NCBI RefSeq assembly: GCF_014205135.1
Contig: NZ_JACHMY010000001.1
Span: 3,410,001-3,474,000, forward strand
Length of the DNA: 64,000 nucleotides
Source of the DNA: Kribbella italica
GTDB taxonomy: Bacteria > Actinomycetota > Actinomycetes > Propionibacteriales > Kribbellaceae
Direction: 5' to 3'
In this document: positions 1 through 9,677 of the stretch, in pieces
How positions within the stretch are numbered: position 1 is the first letter of the stretch
How the letters are laid out: each line of letters starts with the position of its first letter
Notes under the pieces: model-generated
Told to the model about the DNA's origin: nothing
The model's database searches: none
The model's input: the letters and a program-made list of their open reading frames with translations, nothing else
Translations under genes and position numbers: made by a program

Positions 1-587
1 GCACCGATCACGGCCTTGTAGTTGGCCATCGGCTCACCCATGCCCATGAACACGATGTTGTTGACCCGGCCCGGGCCACCCTCGATCTCACCGCGGGACA
101 GCGCGCGGGCACCGTCGACGACCTGCTCGACGATCTCGGCGGTGGACATGTTCCGCGTCAGGCCGGCCTGGCCGGTCGCGCAGAACGGGCAGGCCATGCC
201 ACAGCCCGCCTGGGACGAGACGCACATCGTGGTCCGGTCGGTGTAGCGCATCAGCACGGACTCGACCAGCGAGCCGTCGAGCAGCTTCCACAGCGACTTG
301 CGGGTCTGGCCGTTGTCGCACTCCAGGTCGCGGACCTTGGTGAGCAGCGGCGGCAGCAGGTCGGCCGCCAGCTTGTCGCGAGTCGCGGCCGGCAGATCGG
401 TCATCTCGGCCGGGTCGGACACCAGCCGGGAGAAGTAGTGGTTCGACAGCTGCTTGGCCCGGAACGCGGGCTCCCCCAGCGCCACCACGGCGGCCTTGCG
501 CTCCTCCCCGCTGAGGTCGGCCAGGTGCCGCGGCGGCTTCTTGGCACGGCGCGGTTCATCGAAAACGAGCGGGAGGGAGGTAGTCAT
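1..587 (-). CDS. rlmN: RlmN, 23S rRNA/tRNA adenine-C2 methyltransferase (3' end cut by window)
   Basis: Radical-SAM enzyme that methylates C2 of A2503 in 23S rRNA and A37 in some tRNAs, in the cytoplasm. The first 195 codons are present and the C-terminal part lies outside the window. The start is the ATG at 587, giving [17 protein letters not shown]. The family signature CGMACPFCA (CxxxCxxC, ligands of the 4Fe-4S cluster) and the downstream [11 protein letters not shown] segment are both visible. It is the last gene of the minus-strand block pyrH-frr-cdsA-rlmN, a neighbourhood usual in actinobacteria, although here four unrelated genes lie between it and cdsA. Identification by family motifs is firm; only the missing C-terminus is unseen. 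Confidence 0.93.
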   Translation of the reverse strand, partial: MTTSLPLVFDEPRRAKKPPRHLADLSGEERKAAVVALGEPAFRAKQLSNHYFSRLVSDPAEMTDLPAATRDKLAADLLPPLLTKVRDLECDNGQTRKSLWKLLDGSLVESVLMRYTDRTTMCVSSQAGCGMACPFCATGQAGLTRNMSTAEIVEQVVDGARALSRGEIEGGPGRVNNIVFMGMGEPMANYKAVIG

Positions 588-697
588 CGCCCTCGATTGT
601 CCCTCGCCGCCGACCGCTTTCACAAATTCACCCGCGGCCAGGACGGCGAGTTCGGCGCAGGCGACACCTGGCGCCCGCCCGCGGAGCGGGCGGGCGA

Positions 698-1006
698 CTA
701 GTCGGTGGGCTGCTCCGGTGCTGGATCTTTCCGGTCCGAGTGCCCGAGCTTCCGGCCGGGCGCGATCCGGTCCCGCACCAGCTGCTTCAGCAGCGGGATC
801 TCGGCGAATCCACCCTCGGCCTTCCGCGACCAGAGCGTCTCCCCGTCGAGCCGAATGTCGAACACCCCGCCGGTCGCCGGCATCAGCGCGACCTCCCCCA
901 GCTCCTGCGGGAACGTGGTCAGCAACTCCTGCGCCGTCCACGCCGCCCGCATCAACCACCGGCACTGGGTGCAGTACTCGATCTCCAACCGCGGCTGCCT
1001 CGTCAC
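698..1006 (-). CDS. SelT/SelW/SelH (Rdx) family redox protein, Cys form
   Basis: 102 aa thioredoxin-like protein of the Rdx family. A CTQC motif sits at residues 12-15 in the [14 protein letters not shown] context, the place where selenoprotein W/T homologues carry CxxU; here both residues are Cys. The later [17 protein letters not shown] segment is typical of the family. The GTG start at 1006 is chosen because further upstream extension of this frame would run through the neighbouring C39-like gene. It lies 17 bp downstream of that gene on the same strand. Thiol-disulfide exchange is the expected chemistry, but the physiological partner is unknown. Confidence 0.82.
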   Translation of the reverse strand: MTRQPRLEIEYCTQCRWLMRAAWTAQELLTTFPQELGEVALMPATGGVFDIRLDGETLWSRKAEGGFAEIPLLKQLVRDRIAPGRKLGHSDRKDPAPEQPTD

Positions 1007-1023
1007 CCGGCCAGTATCGACGG

Positions 1024-1668
1024 TCAGGCCGAGTAGCCCTTCGGCGGGATCAGCGTGGCGAGCTGGTTGAAGGTCAGCCAGTACGTCGCCGTCGGAGCGA
1101 AGCCGGCCGGGTCGGCGATCAGCACGGTCATGTCGGCGGAGTCGTACCCGATCACCGTGAAGTAGTGGTAGATCGTGTAGTTCGGGTACCCCGGCGGGTG
1201 GTTGCTGGCCGGCGCGACGATGTTGGCCACGATCGGGTAGTTGTTGTCGATGTCGAGCACAATGTCGTTCCACAGCAGGTCGCGCTGACCCTGCGTGGGC
1301 GGGTCGTTCGGCATCTCCTTCGTCTCGTACCAGCCGGTGCCGAGGTGGTTGTTGAGTACTCGCGTCACCTGGCCGATCCAGTCGGTGCCGTTCGTGGTGG
1401 TCGGGAGCTCGTTGGCCAGCTGCTGCTGACTCGGCGCGGCGATCCGCGCCGACAGGGCGATCCGTGTCGCGGCCGGACCACACCAGTAGCCGGTCTCCTG
1501 GTACTGGAAGTCCACCTGCAGGGTCTTCGCGGTCAGCGTCTTCGTAGCGCCGCTGGGAATCGCCTTCGCGGCGACCGGCTCGACAGCCACCGCCGGTCCG
1601 GCCGCCGGCATCAGCAACGCACCGGTCAGCACCAGACCGCTGAGCACGGCTTGCACTTTCTTGCTCAT
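1024..1668 (-). CDS. Secreted C39-like cysteine peptidase
   Basis: 214 aa. Residues 1-29 form a signal peptide (MSKK, hydrophobic core, AxA-type end near AVAVEP). The mature part has a papain-like C39 arrangement: catalytic Cys in [11 protein letters not shown], His in [13 protein letters not shown], and an Asp in LIADPAG. The length fits a stand-alone C39_2 type domain without transporter modules, so a role in extracellular protein or cell-wall turnover is more likely than bacteriocin leader cleavage. The start ATG at 1668 is preceded by GAGGAG. The gene is divergent from the LLM oxidoreductase, with a 185-bp gap holding both promoters. Substrate unknown. Confidence 0.8.
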   Translation of the reverse strand: MSKKVQAVLSGLVLTGALLMPAAGPAVAVEPVAAKAIPSGATKTLTAKTLQVDFQYQETGYWCGPAATRIALSARIAAPSQQQLANELPTTTNGTDWIGQVTRVLNNHLGTGWYETKEMPNDPPTQGQRDLLWNDIVLDIDNNYPIVANIVAPASNHPPGYPNYTIYHYFTVIGYDSADMTVLIADPAGFAPTATYWLTFNQLATLIPPKGYSA

Positions 1669-1853
1669 CTCAGCTCCTCACAGTCGCCCCCGATGACCGG
1701 GCGTGGCCACCCAAGCACCCAGTGCAGTCGCATTCGGCGGCGATGTAAAGGACTAACTGACATCAAGTTTCCAGCGTTGCTTCTTTTCGAGGACGGCGGT
1801 GCTTCTTTCGACAAGGAATGGCAAGCCTTGACCGTGCCGTTGGACTCTGCATC

Positions 1854-2864
1854 ATGACTTCCTCGCTGCGCGGTGTCCCCCTGTCGATCCTCGACCGCTC
1901 GCGGACCCGCGCGGGCGAGACCGAGGCGGAGACCCTGCGCGGCACGGTCCGGCTCGCGCAGCAGGTCGAGGAGCTCGGCTACCACCGTTTCTGGGTCTCC
2001 GAGCACCACAGCGTGCCCGGCGTGGTCGGCTCAGCGCCGACCGTCCTGGCCGCGGCGGTCGCAGCCTCCACCGAGCGGATCCGGGTCGGTACCGGCGGCG
2101 TGATGCTGCCCAATCACCAGCCGCTGGTCGTGGCGGAGCAGTTCGGCGTACTGGAGTCGCTGTATCCCGGCCGCATCGACATGGGCCTCGGCCGGTCGGT
2201 CGGCTTCACCAACGGGATCCGCCGCGCGCTCGGCGTGGAGAAGGACGCGGCCGAGGACTTCACCGACCAGGTCCGCGAACTGCTCGGCTACTTCACCGGC
2301 ACCCAGCGGAACCACCCGCAGGTGCATGCCCGACCAGGCGAGGGACTGCGCGTACCGGCGTACGTGCTGGCGATCGGCGAGGGCGCCCAGCTTGCCGCCT
2401 CGCTTGGCCTGCCGCTGGTCATCGCGGGTGCCCGCGGCGAGTCGGCCCTGCTCGATTCGGTGTCTCGCTACCGCTCGGACTTCACGCCGTCAGCCTGGGC
2501 GGAGCGGCCGTACGTCGTACTGGCGGCTACTGCGGCGGTTGCCTCGACGCGTGAGGCGGCTCGGCAGCTGCTGTTGCCTGAGGCATGGTCCAGCGCCTAC
2601 TCCCGGACGCGTGGGGTCTTCCCGCCGCTGGAGCCTCTGGATCTGCAGCGAGAGATGAGCGCCAAGGAACGCGGCTTCTTCGAGCAGTCGCTGCAGGGCC
2701 AGATCTACGGCACACCGGACGAAGTGGATCTGGCGTTGGGAGGCTTGGTCGAGCGCACCGGCGCCGACGAGCTGTTGATCACGACGAACACCTACGACCG
2801 GGCCGACCTGCTGGAGAACTACCGCTTATTGGCCGAGCTCGCCGGTCTCCGTGTCAGTCACTGA
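1854..2864 (+). CDS. LLM-class (luciferase-like) flavin-dependent oxidoreductase
   Basis: 336 aa member of the bacterial luciferase-like monooxygenase fold using FMN/F420-type flavins. Diagnostic segments are VPLSILDRS at the N-terminus, YHRFWVSEHHS, RIRVGTGGVMLPNHQPLVVAEQFG split over two motifs, and PGRIDMGLGRS. Start ATG at 1854 (MTSSLRGVPLS) is preferred to the in-frame ATG at 1818, because the family normally begins just before the PLSILD strand and the 1818 codon has its AAGG only 1 nt away. The gene ends inside the 3' end of the convergent GNAT gene (11-bp overlap). Substrate unknown. Confidence 0.85.
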   Translation: MTSSLRGVPLSILDRSRTRAGETEAETLRGTVRLAQQVEELGYHRFWVSEHHSVPGVVGSAPTVLAAAVAASTERIRVGTGGVMLPNHQPLVVAEQFGVLESLYPGRIDMGLGRSVGFTNGIRRALGVEKDAAEDFTDQVRELLGYFTGTQRNHPQVHARPGEGLRVPAYVLAIGEGAQLAASLGLPLVIAGARGESALLDSVSRYRSDFTPSAWAERPYVVLAATAAVASTREAARQLLLPEAWSSAYSRTRGVFPPLEPLDLQREMSAKERGFFEQSLQGQIYGTPDEVDLALGGLVERTGADELLITTNTYDRADLLENYRLLAELAGLRVSH

Positions 2865-3453
2865 TCCGCGCGAGCAGACTCTTCCGTACGTCGGGCCACT
2901 CGTCGGACAGGATCGAGAACACGACCGTGTCGCGCCAACTGCCGTCCGGCTGCTTGATGTGCCGGCGCAGCACGCCTTCGCGGGTCGCGCCGAGCTTCGC
3001 GATCGCCGCCTGCGACCGGGTGTTCACCAGGCTGGTCTGGATCTTCACACGGTTGAAGCCACAGTCCTCGAACGCGTGCTGGAGCATCAGGAGCTTGCAC
3101 GACGGGTTGACCGCCGTACCCCAGACGGCCGGCGCGTAGCCGGTCCAGCCGAGGTGGACGCGCTCGTTGGCCAGGTCGACGTCGCCGAGGCTCGTCGTCC
3201 CGACGACGGTGCCTTCGGCCCCCAGTTCGGAGTCCTTGGCCAGCCGTACGACGTACGCCGTCCTCAGTTTGGTCCACCGCTCGAGCATCTGCTCGGCGTC
3301 GGCCGGGCGGCCCGCCGGCCCGCCGCCGAAGCCGGCGGCGTACACGCGGTCGTCGTCGATCGCGGCGTACAGCTGATCGATGTCAGAGGCAACGAAACGG
3401 TCGAGGCGTACGAGGTCGCCGACCAGTGGGCGGCCGTCCGGAGCGATGGTCAT
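2854..3453 (-). CDS. GNAT family N-acetyltransferase (RimJ/RimL-like)
   Basis: 199 aa. The N-terminal part resembles RimJ/RimL-type acetyltransferases (GRPLVGDLVRLDRF). The TVVGTTSLGDVDLANERVHLGW strand region and the NPSCKLLMLQHAFEDCGFNRVKIQTSLVNTRSQ block, split over several motifs, are the usual acceptor and acetyl-CoA parts of the fold. Start ATG at 3453 (MTIAPDG) is chosen over an in-frame ATG seven codons upstream. Its 3' end overlaps the convergent oxidoreductase by 11 bp. It lies 31 bp upstream of cdsA on the same strand. The substrate cannot be told from sequence. Confidence 0.85.
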   Translation of the reverse strand: MTIAPDGRPLVGDLVRLDRFVASDIDQLYAAIDDDRVYAAGFGGGPAGRPADAEQMLERWTKLRTAYVVRLAKDSELGAEGTVVGTTSLGDVDLANERVHLGWTGYAPAVWGTAVNPSCKLLMLQHAFEDCGFNRVKIQTSLVNTRSQAAIAKLGATREGVLRRHIKQPDGSWRDTVVFSILSDEWPDVRKSLLARISD

Positions 3454-3484
3454 GGCACCAGCCAACCTCCGCAACGGCGGCCGG

Positions 3485-4321
3485 TCAAACCAAAAGGTGG
3501 AGCAGCAGCCAGACGGCCGGAGCCGTGGCCAGCAGGGAGTCCAGGCGGTCCATCACACCGCCGTGGCCCGGCAGCAGGTTGGACATGTCCTTGATGCCGA
3601 GGTCGCGCTTGATCATCGACTCGCCGAGGTCGCCGACCGTTGCCGTCAGCACCGCCACGGCCCCCACGATCGCGCCGGCCCACCAGTTGCCGTCGAGCAG
3701 CCAGACGACCGAGCCGATCCCGGCGCCGATGCAGGCCAGCGCCGAACCGGCGAAGCCCTCCCAGGACTTCTTCGGGCTGATCGTCGGCGCCATCGGGTGC
3801 TTGCCGAACAGCACGCCGGCCACGTAGCCGCCGACGTCGCTGGCGACCACGACCAGGAAGAACGTCACGACCCGCTGCGGCCCGTCGGCGTCCGGCTGGA
3901 CCAGCAGGACGGCGAACCCGGCGAGCAGCGGAATGTAGGCGAGCAGGAACACCCCGGCGGTGACGTCGCGGACGAAACCGATCGAGCCGCTCGGCATCCG
4001 CCAGAAGATCGTCGCCAGCACGGTCAGCGCGAGGCCGACCAGCAGCGCCATCGGCCCACCGAAGTACGCCGCCACCAGCATCGCCGTCGTCCCGACGAGC
4101 ACCGGGATCCGCGGGATCGCCGCGCCGCTGGTCTTCAGCGCGCGGATCATCTCGTCGACGGCGACCAGCACCGCGGCGAGCACCACGAGGACGAACAGCG
4201 ACTTCTGCCAGAACAGCGACCCGATGATCACCGCGCCGAGGCCGACGCCGACGCCGATCGCGGCGGGCAGGTTCCGCCCGGCGCGGCTCGGCACAGGCGG
4301 GCTCTGGTCGAGGCCCATCAC
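3485..4321 (-). CDS. cdsA: Phosphatidate cytidylyltransferase (CDP-diglyceride synthase)
   Basis: 278 aa integral membrane enzyme that makes CDP-diacylglycerol from phosphatidic acid and CTP. Hydrophobic segments fill most of the chain. The motif [12 protein letters not shown] and the C-terminal CDP-transferase signature [19 protein letters not shown], with its metal-binding aspartates, are complete. The start ATG overlaps the frr stop by 4 bp (ATGA), so translation is probably coupled to frr. It is the penultimate conserved gene of the rpsB-tsf-pyrH-frr-cdsA-rlmN block. Confidence 0.95.
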   Translation of the reverse strand: MMGLDQSPPVPSRAGRNLPAAIGVGVGLGAVIIGSLFWQKSLFVLVVLAAVLVAVDEMIRALKTSGAAIPRIPVLVGTTAMLVAAYFGGPMALLVGLALTVLATIFWRMPSGSIGFVRDVTAGVFLLAYIPLLAGFAVLLVQPDADGPQRVVTFFLVVVASDVGGYVAGVLFGKHPMAPTISPKKSWEGFAGSALACIGAGIGSVVWLLDGNWWAGAIVGAVAVLTATVGDLGESMIKRDLGIKDMSNLLPGHGGVMDRLDSLLATAPAVWLLLHLLV

Positions 4322-4875
4322 ACCTCGAGCAGTTCGGCTTCCTTGTGCTTGAGCAGCTGGTCGATCGAGTCGACGTACTTCTTCGTCATCCCGTCCAGCC
4401 GCTTCTCAGCACTCTTGCCTTCGTCCTCGCCCGCTTCGCCGTCCTTGACCGACTTGTCGATCTGGTCCTTGGCGTGCCGGCGGACGGAGCGGACCGAGAT
4501 CTTCGCGTCCTCGCCCTTGGTCTTGGCGACCTTGATGTACTCCTTGCGCCGGTCCTCGGTGAGCTGCGGCATCGTGACCCGGATGACCGCGCCGTCGTTG
4601 CCGGGGTTCACCCCCAGGTCGGAGTCGCGGATCGCCTTCTCGATCGCCGCCATCGCGCCCTTGTCGTACGGCGAGATGAGAACGGTCCGGGGATCGGGGA
4701 CCTGGAAGCCGGCCAGCTGCTGCAGCGGCGTCGGCGAACCGTAGTAGTCGGCCACGATGTTCGAGAACATCGACGGGTGCGCCCGGCCGGTACGGATCGC
4801 GGCGAAGTCGTCCTTGGCGACCTCCACGGCCTTCGCCATCTTCTGCTCGGCTTCGCGGAGTGCTTCGTCGATCAC
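4318..4875 (-). CDS. frr: Ribosome recycling factor
   Basis: 185 aa, the usual RRF length. It releases the post-termination complex together with EF-G. Start [20 protein letters not shown] and the internal [13 protein letters not shown] segment are family hallmarks, and the tail [21 protein letters not shown] is normal. The 111-bp gap to pyrH contains a small GC hairpin (GGCCGC/GCGGCC near 4897-4914). It is translationally coupled to cdsA through a 4-bp overlap. Confidence 0.97.
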   Translation of the reverse strand: MIDEALREAEQKMAKAVEVAKDDFAAIRTGRAHPSMFSNIVADYYGSPTPLQQLAGFQVPDPRTVLISPYDKGAMAAIEKAIRDSDLGVNPGNDGAVIRVTMPQLTEDRRKEYIKVAKTKGEDAKISVRSVRRHAKDQIDKSVKDGEAGEDEGKSAEKRLDGMTKKYVDSIDQLLKHKEAELLEV

Positions 4876-4986
4876 GACATTCCTCGCTTCCTCGGGGCCG
4901 CGTCGGTGCGGCCGCTCAAACCCTACGAACGCAATCTCACCTGCGCGCGGACGTGGGTCCGCGTGTCGGTGATCCTAGTACCCGGC

Positions 4987-5748
4987 TCACTGACCCGGGG
5001 AGACGACCGTCCCGATCTTCTCGCCGCGCACGACCCGGGCGATGTTGCCCTCCTCGAGGCCGAAGATCACGATCGGCAGCGCGTTGTCGCGGGACAGGCT
5101 GATCGCGGTGGCGTCGGCGACCCGCAGACCGCGGGACAGGAAGTCGTCGTACGAGAGCTGGTCGAACTTCACCGCGTCCGGGTTCGTCTTGGGGTCGGAG
5201 TCGTAGACCCCGTCCACTCCCTGCTTGCCCATCAGCAGCGCCTCGGCGCCGATCTCCAGCGCGCGCTGGGCGGCAACGGTGTCGGTGGAGAAGTACGGCA
5301 TACCGGAACCGGCGCCGAAGATCACGACCCGGCCCTTGGCCAGGTGCCGGTCGGCCTTGCGCGGGATGTACGGCTCGGCGACCTGGCCCATCGTGATGGC
5401 GGTCTGGACCCGGGTCTCCACGCCCAGCTTCTCCAGGAAGTCCTGCAGCGCCAGGCAGTTCATCACGGTGCCGAGCATGCCCATGTAGTCGGCGCGGTTG
5501 CGTTCCATCCCGCGCTGCTGCAGCTCGGCGCCGCGGAAGAAGTTGCCGCCACCGACCACCACGGCGACCTGGACACCGGCCCGGACCACCTCGGCGATCT
5601 GCTTGGCGATCGAGTTCACCACGTCGGGGTCGACGCCGAGCTTGCCGCCGCCGAACACCTCACCCGACAGCTTGAGCAGCACCCGGTGATAGGCCGGATC
5701 GAACGGCGAAGAGGCCGGACTCGTCTCGGTACCCAGGGTTTCCGTCAC
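4987..5748 (-). CDS. pyrH: UMP kinase
   Basis: 253 aa amino-acid-kinase-fold enzyme phosphorylating UMP to [19 protein letters not shown] is the nucleotide-binding strand-loop. [20 protein letters not shown], read in two parts, and the [17 protein letters not shown] loop (here [13 protein letters not shown]) match the bacterial hexameric family. A Ser/Pro-rich N-terminal extension of about 15 residues precedes the fold. It lies between tsf (59-bp gap) and frr, the standard order. Confidence 0.96.
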   Translation of the reverse strand: MTETLGTETSPASSPFDPAYHRVLLKLSGEVFGGGKLGVDPDVVNSIAKQIAEVVRAGVQVAVVVGGGNFFRGAELQQRGMERNRADYMGMLGTVMNCLALQDFLEKLGVETRVQTAITMGQVAEPYIPRKADRHLAKGRVVIFGAGSGMPYFSTDTVAAQRALEIGAEALLMGKQGVDGVYDSDPKTNPDAVKFDQLSYDDFLSRGLRVADATAISLSRDNALPIVIFGLEEGNIARVVRGEKIGTVVSPGQ

Positions 5749-5807
5749 GATTCCGGCCTCCTCGTCGATGATGCTGTGCTGTGTCGTCCTCGCCGCTGGG
5801 GCGACGG

Positions 5808-6626
5808 TCAGGCGCCGACCTCGAAGCGGGCGAACCGCTTCACGGTCACGCCGGCCGCGTCGAGCACGGCCTTGACGGTCTTCTTGCTGTCCTGGACCGA
5901 CGACTGCTCGGTCAGCACGACCTCCTTGAAGAAGCCGTTCACCCGGCCCTCGACGATCTTCGGCAGGGCGCCTTCGGGCTTGCCCTCCTCGCGAGCGGTC
6001 GCCTCGGCGATCCGGCGCTCGTTCTCGACCGTCTCGGCCGGGACCTCGTCGCGGTTGGTGTAGAGCGGACGCATCGCGGCGGCCTGCATGGCGGCGCCAC
6101 GAGCGACCTCGACGTCGTCGCCCTCGAACTCGACCAGGACGCCGACCTGGGCCGGCAGGTCGGCCGCACGCTTGTGCATGTAGGCGGTGACCTTGCCGTC
6201 GAACACGGCGACCTTGCCCAGCTCGAGCTTCTCGCCGATGACCGAGGCGAGCGCCTCGATGTTCTCGGCGACGCTCTTGCCGTCGGACAGCTTCTCGGTG
6301 AGCAGGCCCTCGACGTCGCCGACCTTGCTGGCCGACGCGTGCGCGACGATGTCGGCGGCGAGCTGCTGGAACTGCTCGTTCTTGGCGACGAAGTCGGTCT
6401 CGCAGTTCAGCTGGACCAGCGCGTTCTCGGCGGCGGCGACCAGGCCGTTGGTGGCCGACCGCTCGGCGCCACGCTTGGCGGCCTTCGCGGCGCCGTGGAT
6501 GCGCAGCTCCTCGATCGCCTGCTCGAAGTCGCCGTCGGTGCTCTCGAGCGCCTTCTTCGCGTCCATCATGCCCGCGCCGGTGGCGTCGCGGAGCTTCTTC
6601 ACGTCAGCGGCGGTGTAGTTCGCCAT
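5808..6626 (-). CDS. tsf: Elongation factor Ts
   Basis: 272 aa guanine nucleotide exchange factor for EF-Tu. The start [20 protein letters not shown] and the core [14 protein letters not shown] contain the residues that contact EF-Tu. The length is normal for actinobacteria. It follows rpsB after an unusually long 441-bp gap instead of the usual short one, so it may have its own promoter as well as rpsB read-through. Confidence 0.97.
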   Translation of the reverse strand: MANYTAADVKKLRDATGAGMMDAKKALESTDGDFEQAIEELRIHGAAKAAKRGAERSATNGLVAAAENALVQLNCETDFVAKNEQFQQLAADIVAHASASKVGDVEGLLTEKLSDGKSVAENIEALASVIGEKLELGKVAVFDGKVTAYMHKRAADLPAQVGVLVEFEGDDVEVARGAAMQAAAMRPLYTNRDEVPAETVENERRIAEATAREEGKPEGALPKIVEGRVNGFFKEVVLTEQSSVQDSKKTVKAVLDAAGVTVKRFARFEVGA

Positions 6627-7067
6627 TCCTCGTTCTCTCGATCTAGTCGGTGCGATCAGCTGGGTGGGTCGCCGCCCGGATGCCGAAGCGGTGCCGGGCG
6701 ATCGGGGTTCCGGGACCTGGTCCCGTACGGGGCCAGGTGTCCGGAGCCTTGTCGATCCTGTGAAGCCTTCGAGTCTCCGGACCGGCGGCCTCCGGTCTTA
6801 CCCTGAGGCCCGGGCTTTCGCCGGGCCGGGGGGTTCGCCCGGTGGAGCCGTTGTGCCGGTCCCTGGGCTCTCGCCCGATGGTCCGTCGTACTGGGCCTTC
6901 GGCCCTGGTCAGGGTCTGCGGTCCAGGTCGTTCGGTGGTCCGGGTTCTCGTGCCAGACCTTGGGGTCCGGGCCGTTTCCGGTCCAGTCTCCTCCGGTCTT
7001 TCCTGGTCCGGGCCACCGCTTCCTGTCAGACCCTCGCGGGTCCCAGGGGCGGCAGCCCGGAACGGGA
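6627..7067. other. 441-bp non-coding tract between rpsB and tsf
   Basis: No plausible gene is seen; open frames here are Arg/Pro/Gly-rich and start inside neighbours. The tract is built of degenerate GGTCCGG / CCGGTC-type words (for example a GACCGGAGG word occurs twice on the minus strand). It contains a perfect hairpin GGCCCGG-GCTTTCG-CCGGGCC at 6807-6827 without a T-run, which could attenuate or process the rpsB-tsf transcript. Confidence 0.5.
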
Positions 7068-8069
7068 TCAGGCCTCGGTCTTCGGCGCCTCGTCGGCAGC
7101 GGCCTCGGCCGGAGCCTCGGTGGCCGGAGCCTCGGTGGCAGGCGCCTCGGTCGCGGCGGCCTCGGCAGCCGGGGCCTCGGTGGCCGGAGCCTCAGCAGCG
7201 GGGGTCTCGGCAGCCGGGGTCTCGGCAGCAGCCGGAGCCTCGGTCGGCGCGGCCGGAGCCTCGTCGGCCTTGGCCGGCGCGGCCGCGGCGGCGTTCTGGC
7301 TCTCCAGCAGCTCGCGCTCCCAGGCAGCCATCGGCTCCTCGGCACCCAGCTCCTCGCCGGCCGCCGCGGCGCCCTGGCCACCACGCGACATCAGACCGTC
7401 GGCGACGGCGTCGGCGACCACGCGGGTCAGCAGGCCGACCGAGCGAATCGCGTCGTCGTTGCCCGGGATCGGGAAGTCGACCTCGTCCGGGTCGCAGTTG
7501 GTGTCCAGGATGCCGATGATCGGCAGCTTGAGCTTGCGCGCCTCGTCGACCGCGAGGTGCTCCTTCTTGGTGTCGACGATCCAGACCGCGGACGGGACGC
7601 GGCCCATGTCGCGGATACCGCCGAGGGTCTTGAGCAGCTTGTCGTGCTCGCGACGCTTCTGCAGCAGCTCCTTCTTCGTCACACCGGAGGCGGCGACGTC
7701 GTCGAAGTCGAGCAGCTCGAGCTCCTTGAGGCGCTGGAGCCGCTTGTTGACGGTCTGGAAGTTGGTGAGCATGCCGCCCAGCCAGCGCTGGTTCACGTAG
7801 GGCATGCCGACGCGGGTCGCCTGCTCGGCGATCGCTTCCTGGGCCTGCTTCTTGGTGCCGACGAACAGGATCGCGCCGCCGGAGGCGACGGTGCTCCGGA
7901 CGAACTCGTAGGCGCGGTCGATGTACGACAGCGACTGCTGCAGGTCGATGATGTAGATGCCGTTGCGCTCGGTGAGGATGTAGCGCTTCATCTTCGGGTT
8001 CCAGCGACGGGTCTGGTGCCCGAAGTGCACGCCGCTCTCGAGCAGCTGCTTCATGGTGACGACGGCCAT
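7068..8069 (-). CDS. rpsB: 30S ribosomal protein S2 with long Ala/Glu/Thr/Pro tail
   Basis: 333 aa. Residues 1-225 are a canonical S2 ([19 protein letters not shown], then [12 protein letters not shown] and [20 protein letters not shown] in two parts). Residues about 260-333 form a low-complexity tail of [12 protein letters not shown] repeats, long even for actinobacteria. The ATG at 8069 is chosen because AGGAG lies 9 nt upstream and MAVVT is the family start; ten further in-frame codons upstream are not used. First gene of the rpsB-tsf-pyrH-frr-cdsA block, divergent from the M23 gene. Confidence 0.95.
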   Translation of the reverse strand: MAVVTMKQLLESGVHFGHQTRRWNPKMKRYILTERNGIYIIDLQQSLSYIDRAYEFVRSTVASGGAILFVGTKKQAQEAIAEQATRVGMPYVNQRWLGGMLTNFQTVNKRLQRLKELELLDFDDVAASGVTKKELLQKRREHDKLLKTLGGIRDMGRVPSAVWIVDTKKEHLAVDEARKLKLPIIGILDTNCDPDEVDFPIPGNDDAIRSVGLLTRVVADAVADGLMSRGGQGAAAAGEELGAEEPMAAWERELLESQNAAAAAPAKADEAPAAPTEAPAAAETPAAETPAAEAPATEAPAAEAAATEAPATEAPATEAPAEAAADEAPKTEA

Positions 8070-8177
8070 GACGTGGTGATCTCCTGTCGCGCCCCGCACG
8101 GGTTACCCGTCTCGGTGACGCTGTCTCGGTTGTCCCGCGGCGGACCGGGGTTGGTCCGTCGCGCCTGACGCCCGCGC

Positions 8178-8213
8178 GAATCCCTTCCCGGCGCACCGGG
8201 ACCAAGGGGATTC
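8178..8213 (-). promoter_or_regulatory. Hairpin in the rpsB 5' leader
   Basis: A two-part stem lies 109-144 nt upstream of the rpsB start: outer GAATCCC/GGGATTC and inner CCCGG/CCGGG with a 4-nt loop. Ribosomal protein S2 is known in other bacteria to repress its own mRNA, so a leader structure is plausible here, but the link is inference and no known family was matched. Confidence 0.35.
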
Positions 8214-8366
8214 GGATGTGTGCAGGCGTGCGAAGTCGCCCCACCGAGGTGGGACGCCAGCAGAAGTCTACGCGAGAGGCCCACCCCTGGTCGAACCGGC
8301 CCCCAGCCTGTCCACAGGCCCCGATTCACCCCGCCGATTTCGCGATCTCACCTGCACCTTTCCAGC

Positions 8367-9113
8367 ATGACCCCACTCCTGCTGGCCCCCTTCGCACTGC
8401 CACTCCTCGCGCCCATCACCCCGCCAGTCCCGCTCCCCCTCACCAGCCCACCCGCGGACGCCTCCTGGCCGCTCGATCCGCGCCCCCGGATCGTCCACCC
8501 CTACGCCCCACCCGCCAAACCCTGGCTCCCCGGCCACCGAGGCATAGACCTGGCCGGCACCCCCGGCCAACCAGTCCTCTCCGCCACCTCAGGAACCATC
8601 ACGTACGCCGGCCCAGTAGCCGGCCGCAGCGTCGTAGTGGTAACCCACGGCCAACTCCGCACAACCTACGAGCCAGTCATCCCAACTCTCCCCACCGGCA
8701 CCTCCGTCCAGACCGCCCAACCCCTAGGCCACCTGTCCGCCGCAGCCTCCCACTGCGCCCCCACAACCTGCCTCCACTGGGGCCTCCTGGAAGGCAGGAC
8801 CTATCTCAACCCCCTGGACCTGCTCCCCACCCAGCCAGTCCGCCTACTCCCCACAAACGCCCCGCACGCGCCAACCCCCTTCAGCGCGCCGGCACCCACC
8901 GCCCCACCATCAACGGCCCCTTCACCTTCCCTCCCGGCGCCGCGACCTCAGCCACAGCCGACCTCACCGCCGGCATCCCCGCAACCTCAGCCATCCACCC
9001 GCGTCGCTTCCCCCACAGCACGCCACCAGACCCCAAGCCCACTACCAACCGTGGTCGTCACCCTCAGCGCCCTGGCCACCCTCGGCGCCACCCTCCTGGT
9101 CAGAAACCACTGA
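8367..9113 (+). CDS. M23 family (LytM-like) peptidase with Pro-rich linker and C-terminal anchor
   Basis: 248 aa. A hydrophobic N-terminal segment (MTPLLLAPFALPLLAP) acts as signal or anchor. The LytM domain covers about residues 40-150, with zinc-binding elements GHRGIDLAG and the CLHWGLLEG motif that replaces the usual HxH in this actinobacterial subgroup; the preceding SHC may provide the other histidine. A long Pro/Ala/Ser-rich linker follows, then a C-terminal hydrophobic stretch TVVVTLSALATLGATLLV. It is placed head-to-head with rpsB, as in many actinobacteria. Probable role: peptidoglycan hydrolysis or regulation at the cell surface. Third codon positions are strongly C-biased. Confidence 0.8.
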   Translation: MTPLLLAPFALPLLAPITPPVPLPLTSPPADASWPLDPRPRIVHPYAPPAKPWLPGHRGIDLAGTPGQPVLSATSGTITYAGPVAGRSVVVVTHGQLRTTYEPVIPTLPTGTSVQTAQPLGHLSAAASHCAPTTCLHWGLLEGRTYLNPLDLLPTQPVRLLPTNAPHAPTPFSAPAPTAPPSTAPSPSLPAPRPQPQPTSPPASPQPQPSTRVASPTARHQTPSPLPTVVVTLSALATLGATLLVRNH

Positions 9114-9122
9114 CCAGTGCGA

Positions 9123-9602
9123 TCAACTCCCAGGAACCCGCGCCTGCCAAGCGTCCTCGTCCTTCGACCGCCGCTCGACCCCCGCCGGAAGCTTGCCCTT
9201 GGCAAGGTCCGTCAGCGTGGTGTGCTCGAGCACGTCCCGCAGGCTCGCCCGCGCCGCGATCCAGACCCGCTGCAGCACTACGGCTCGCTCGTTGTAGTCG
9301 ACGCTCTCCGGCCGGACCCCCGAGATGCTCACGATCGGCCCGTCGACAGCACGCATGACGTCCGCGACCGAGATCTCGTTCGGATCCACCGCGAGCTTCC
9401 ACCCGCCGGACTGCCCGCGCTGACTGGTCAGCACGCCCGCCCGGCGCAGATCGGCGAGGATCCCCTGCAGGAACCCGTGCGGAATGCCCTGCTGCCGGCT
9501 GAGCTCCTCCGCCGACACCACCGAGGGATCGTTGCCCACCCAGCGCTGAGTGATCTCGATCAGCGCCCGCAACGCATAGTCAGATTTAGCCGAAACCCGC
9601 AT
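9123..9602 (-). CDS. Rrf2 family transcriptional regulator without cluster cysteines
   Basis: 159 aa winged-helix regulator. MRVSAKSDYALRALIEI is the classic Rrf2 start, and ELSRQQGIPHGFLQGILADLRRAG is the recognition helix region. RGQSGGWKLA is the wing. The IscR/NsrR cysteines that bind an Fe-S cluster are absent, so it is more like the cluster-free CymR/RsrR-side members. Start ATG at 9602 is preferred to one nine codons upstream by homology. It is convergent with the M23 gene (9-bp gap) and downstream of xerC. Target genes are unknown. Confidence 0.85.
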   Translation of the reverse strand: MRVSAKSDYALRALIEITQRWVGNDPSVVSAEELSRQQGIPHGFLQGILADLRRAGVLTSQRGQSGGWKLAVDPNEISVADVMRAVDGPIVSISGVRPESVDYNERAVVLQRVWIAARASLRDVLEHTTLTDLAKGKLPAGVERRSKDEDAWQARVPGS

Positions 9603-9677
9603 GGCCCGCAGTCTGCCCCATTTCCCCACCCACCGCCCATCACCCCCGCCGTACCAACCCCGAGCACGACCGTGCGA

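Noticed and set aside
698..1483. 261-codon version of the SelT/W-like gene
   Set aside because: The first 159 codons overlap a secreted C39-like gene with a full signal peptide and active site on the same strand; the GTG at 1006 is the sensible start.
3380..4744. Long plus-strand open frame over cdsA and frr (454 codons)
   Set aside because: Antisense shadow caused by high GC; rich in His/Arg/Asp-Gln runs, and the genes on the other strand have full family motifs.
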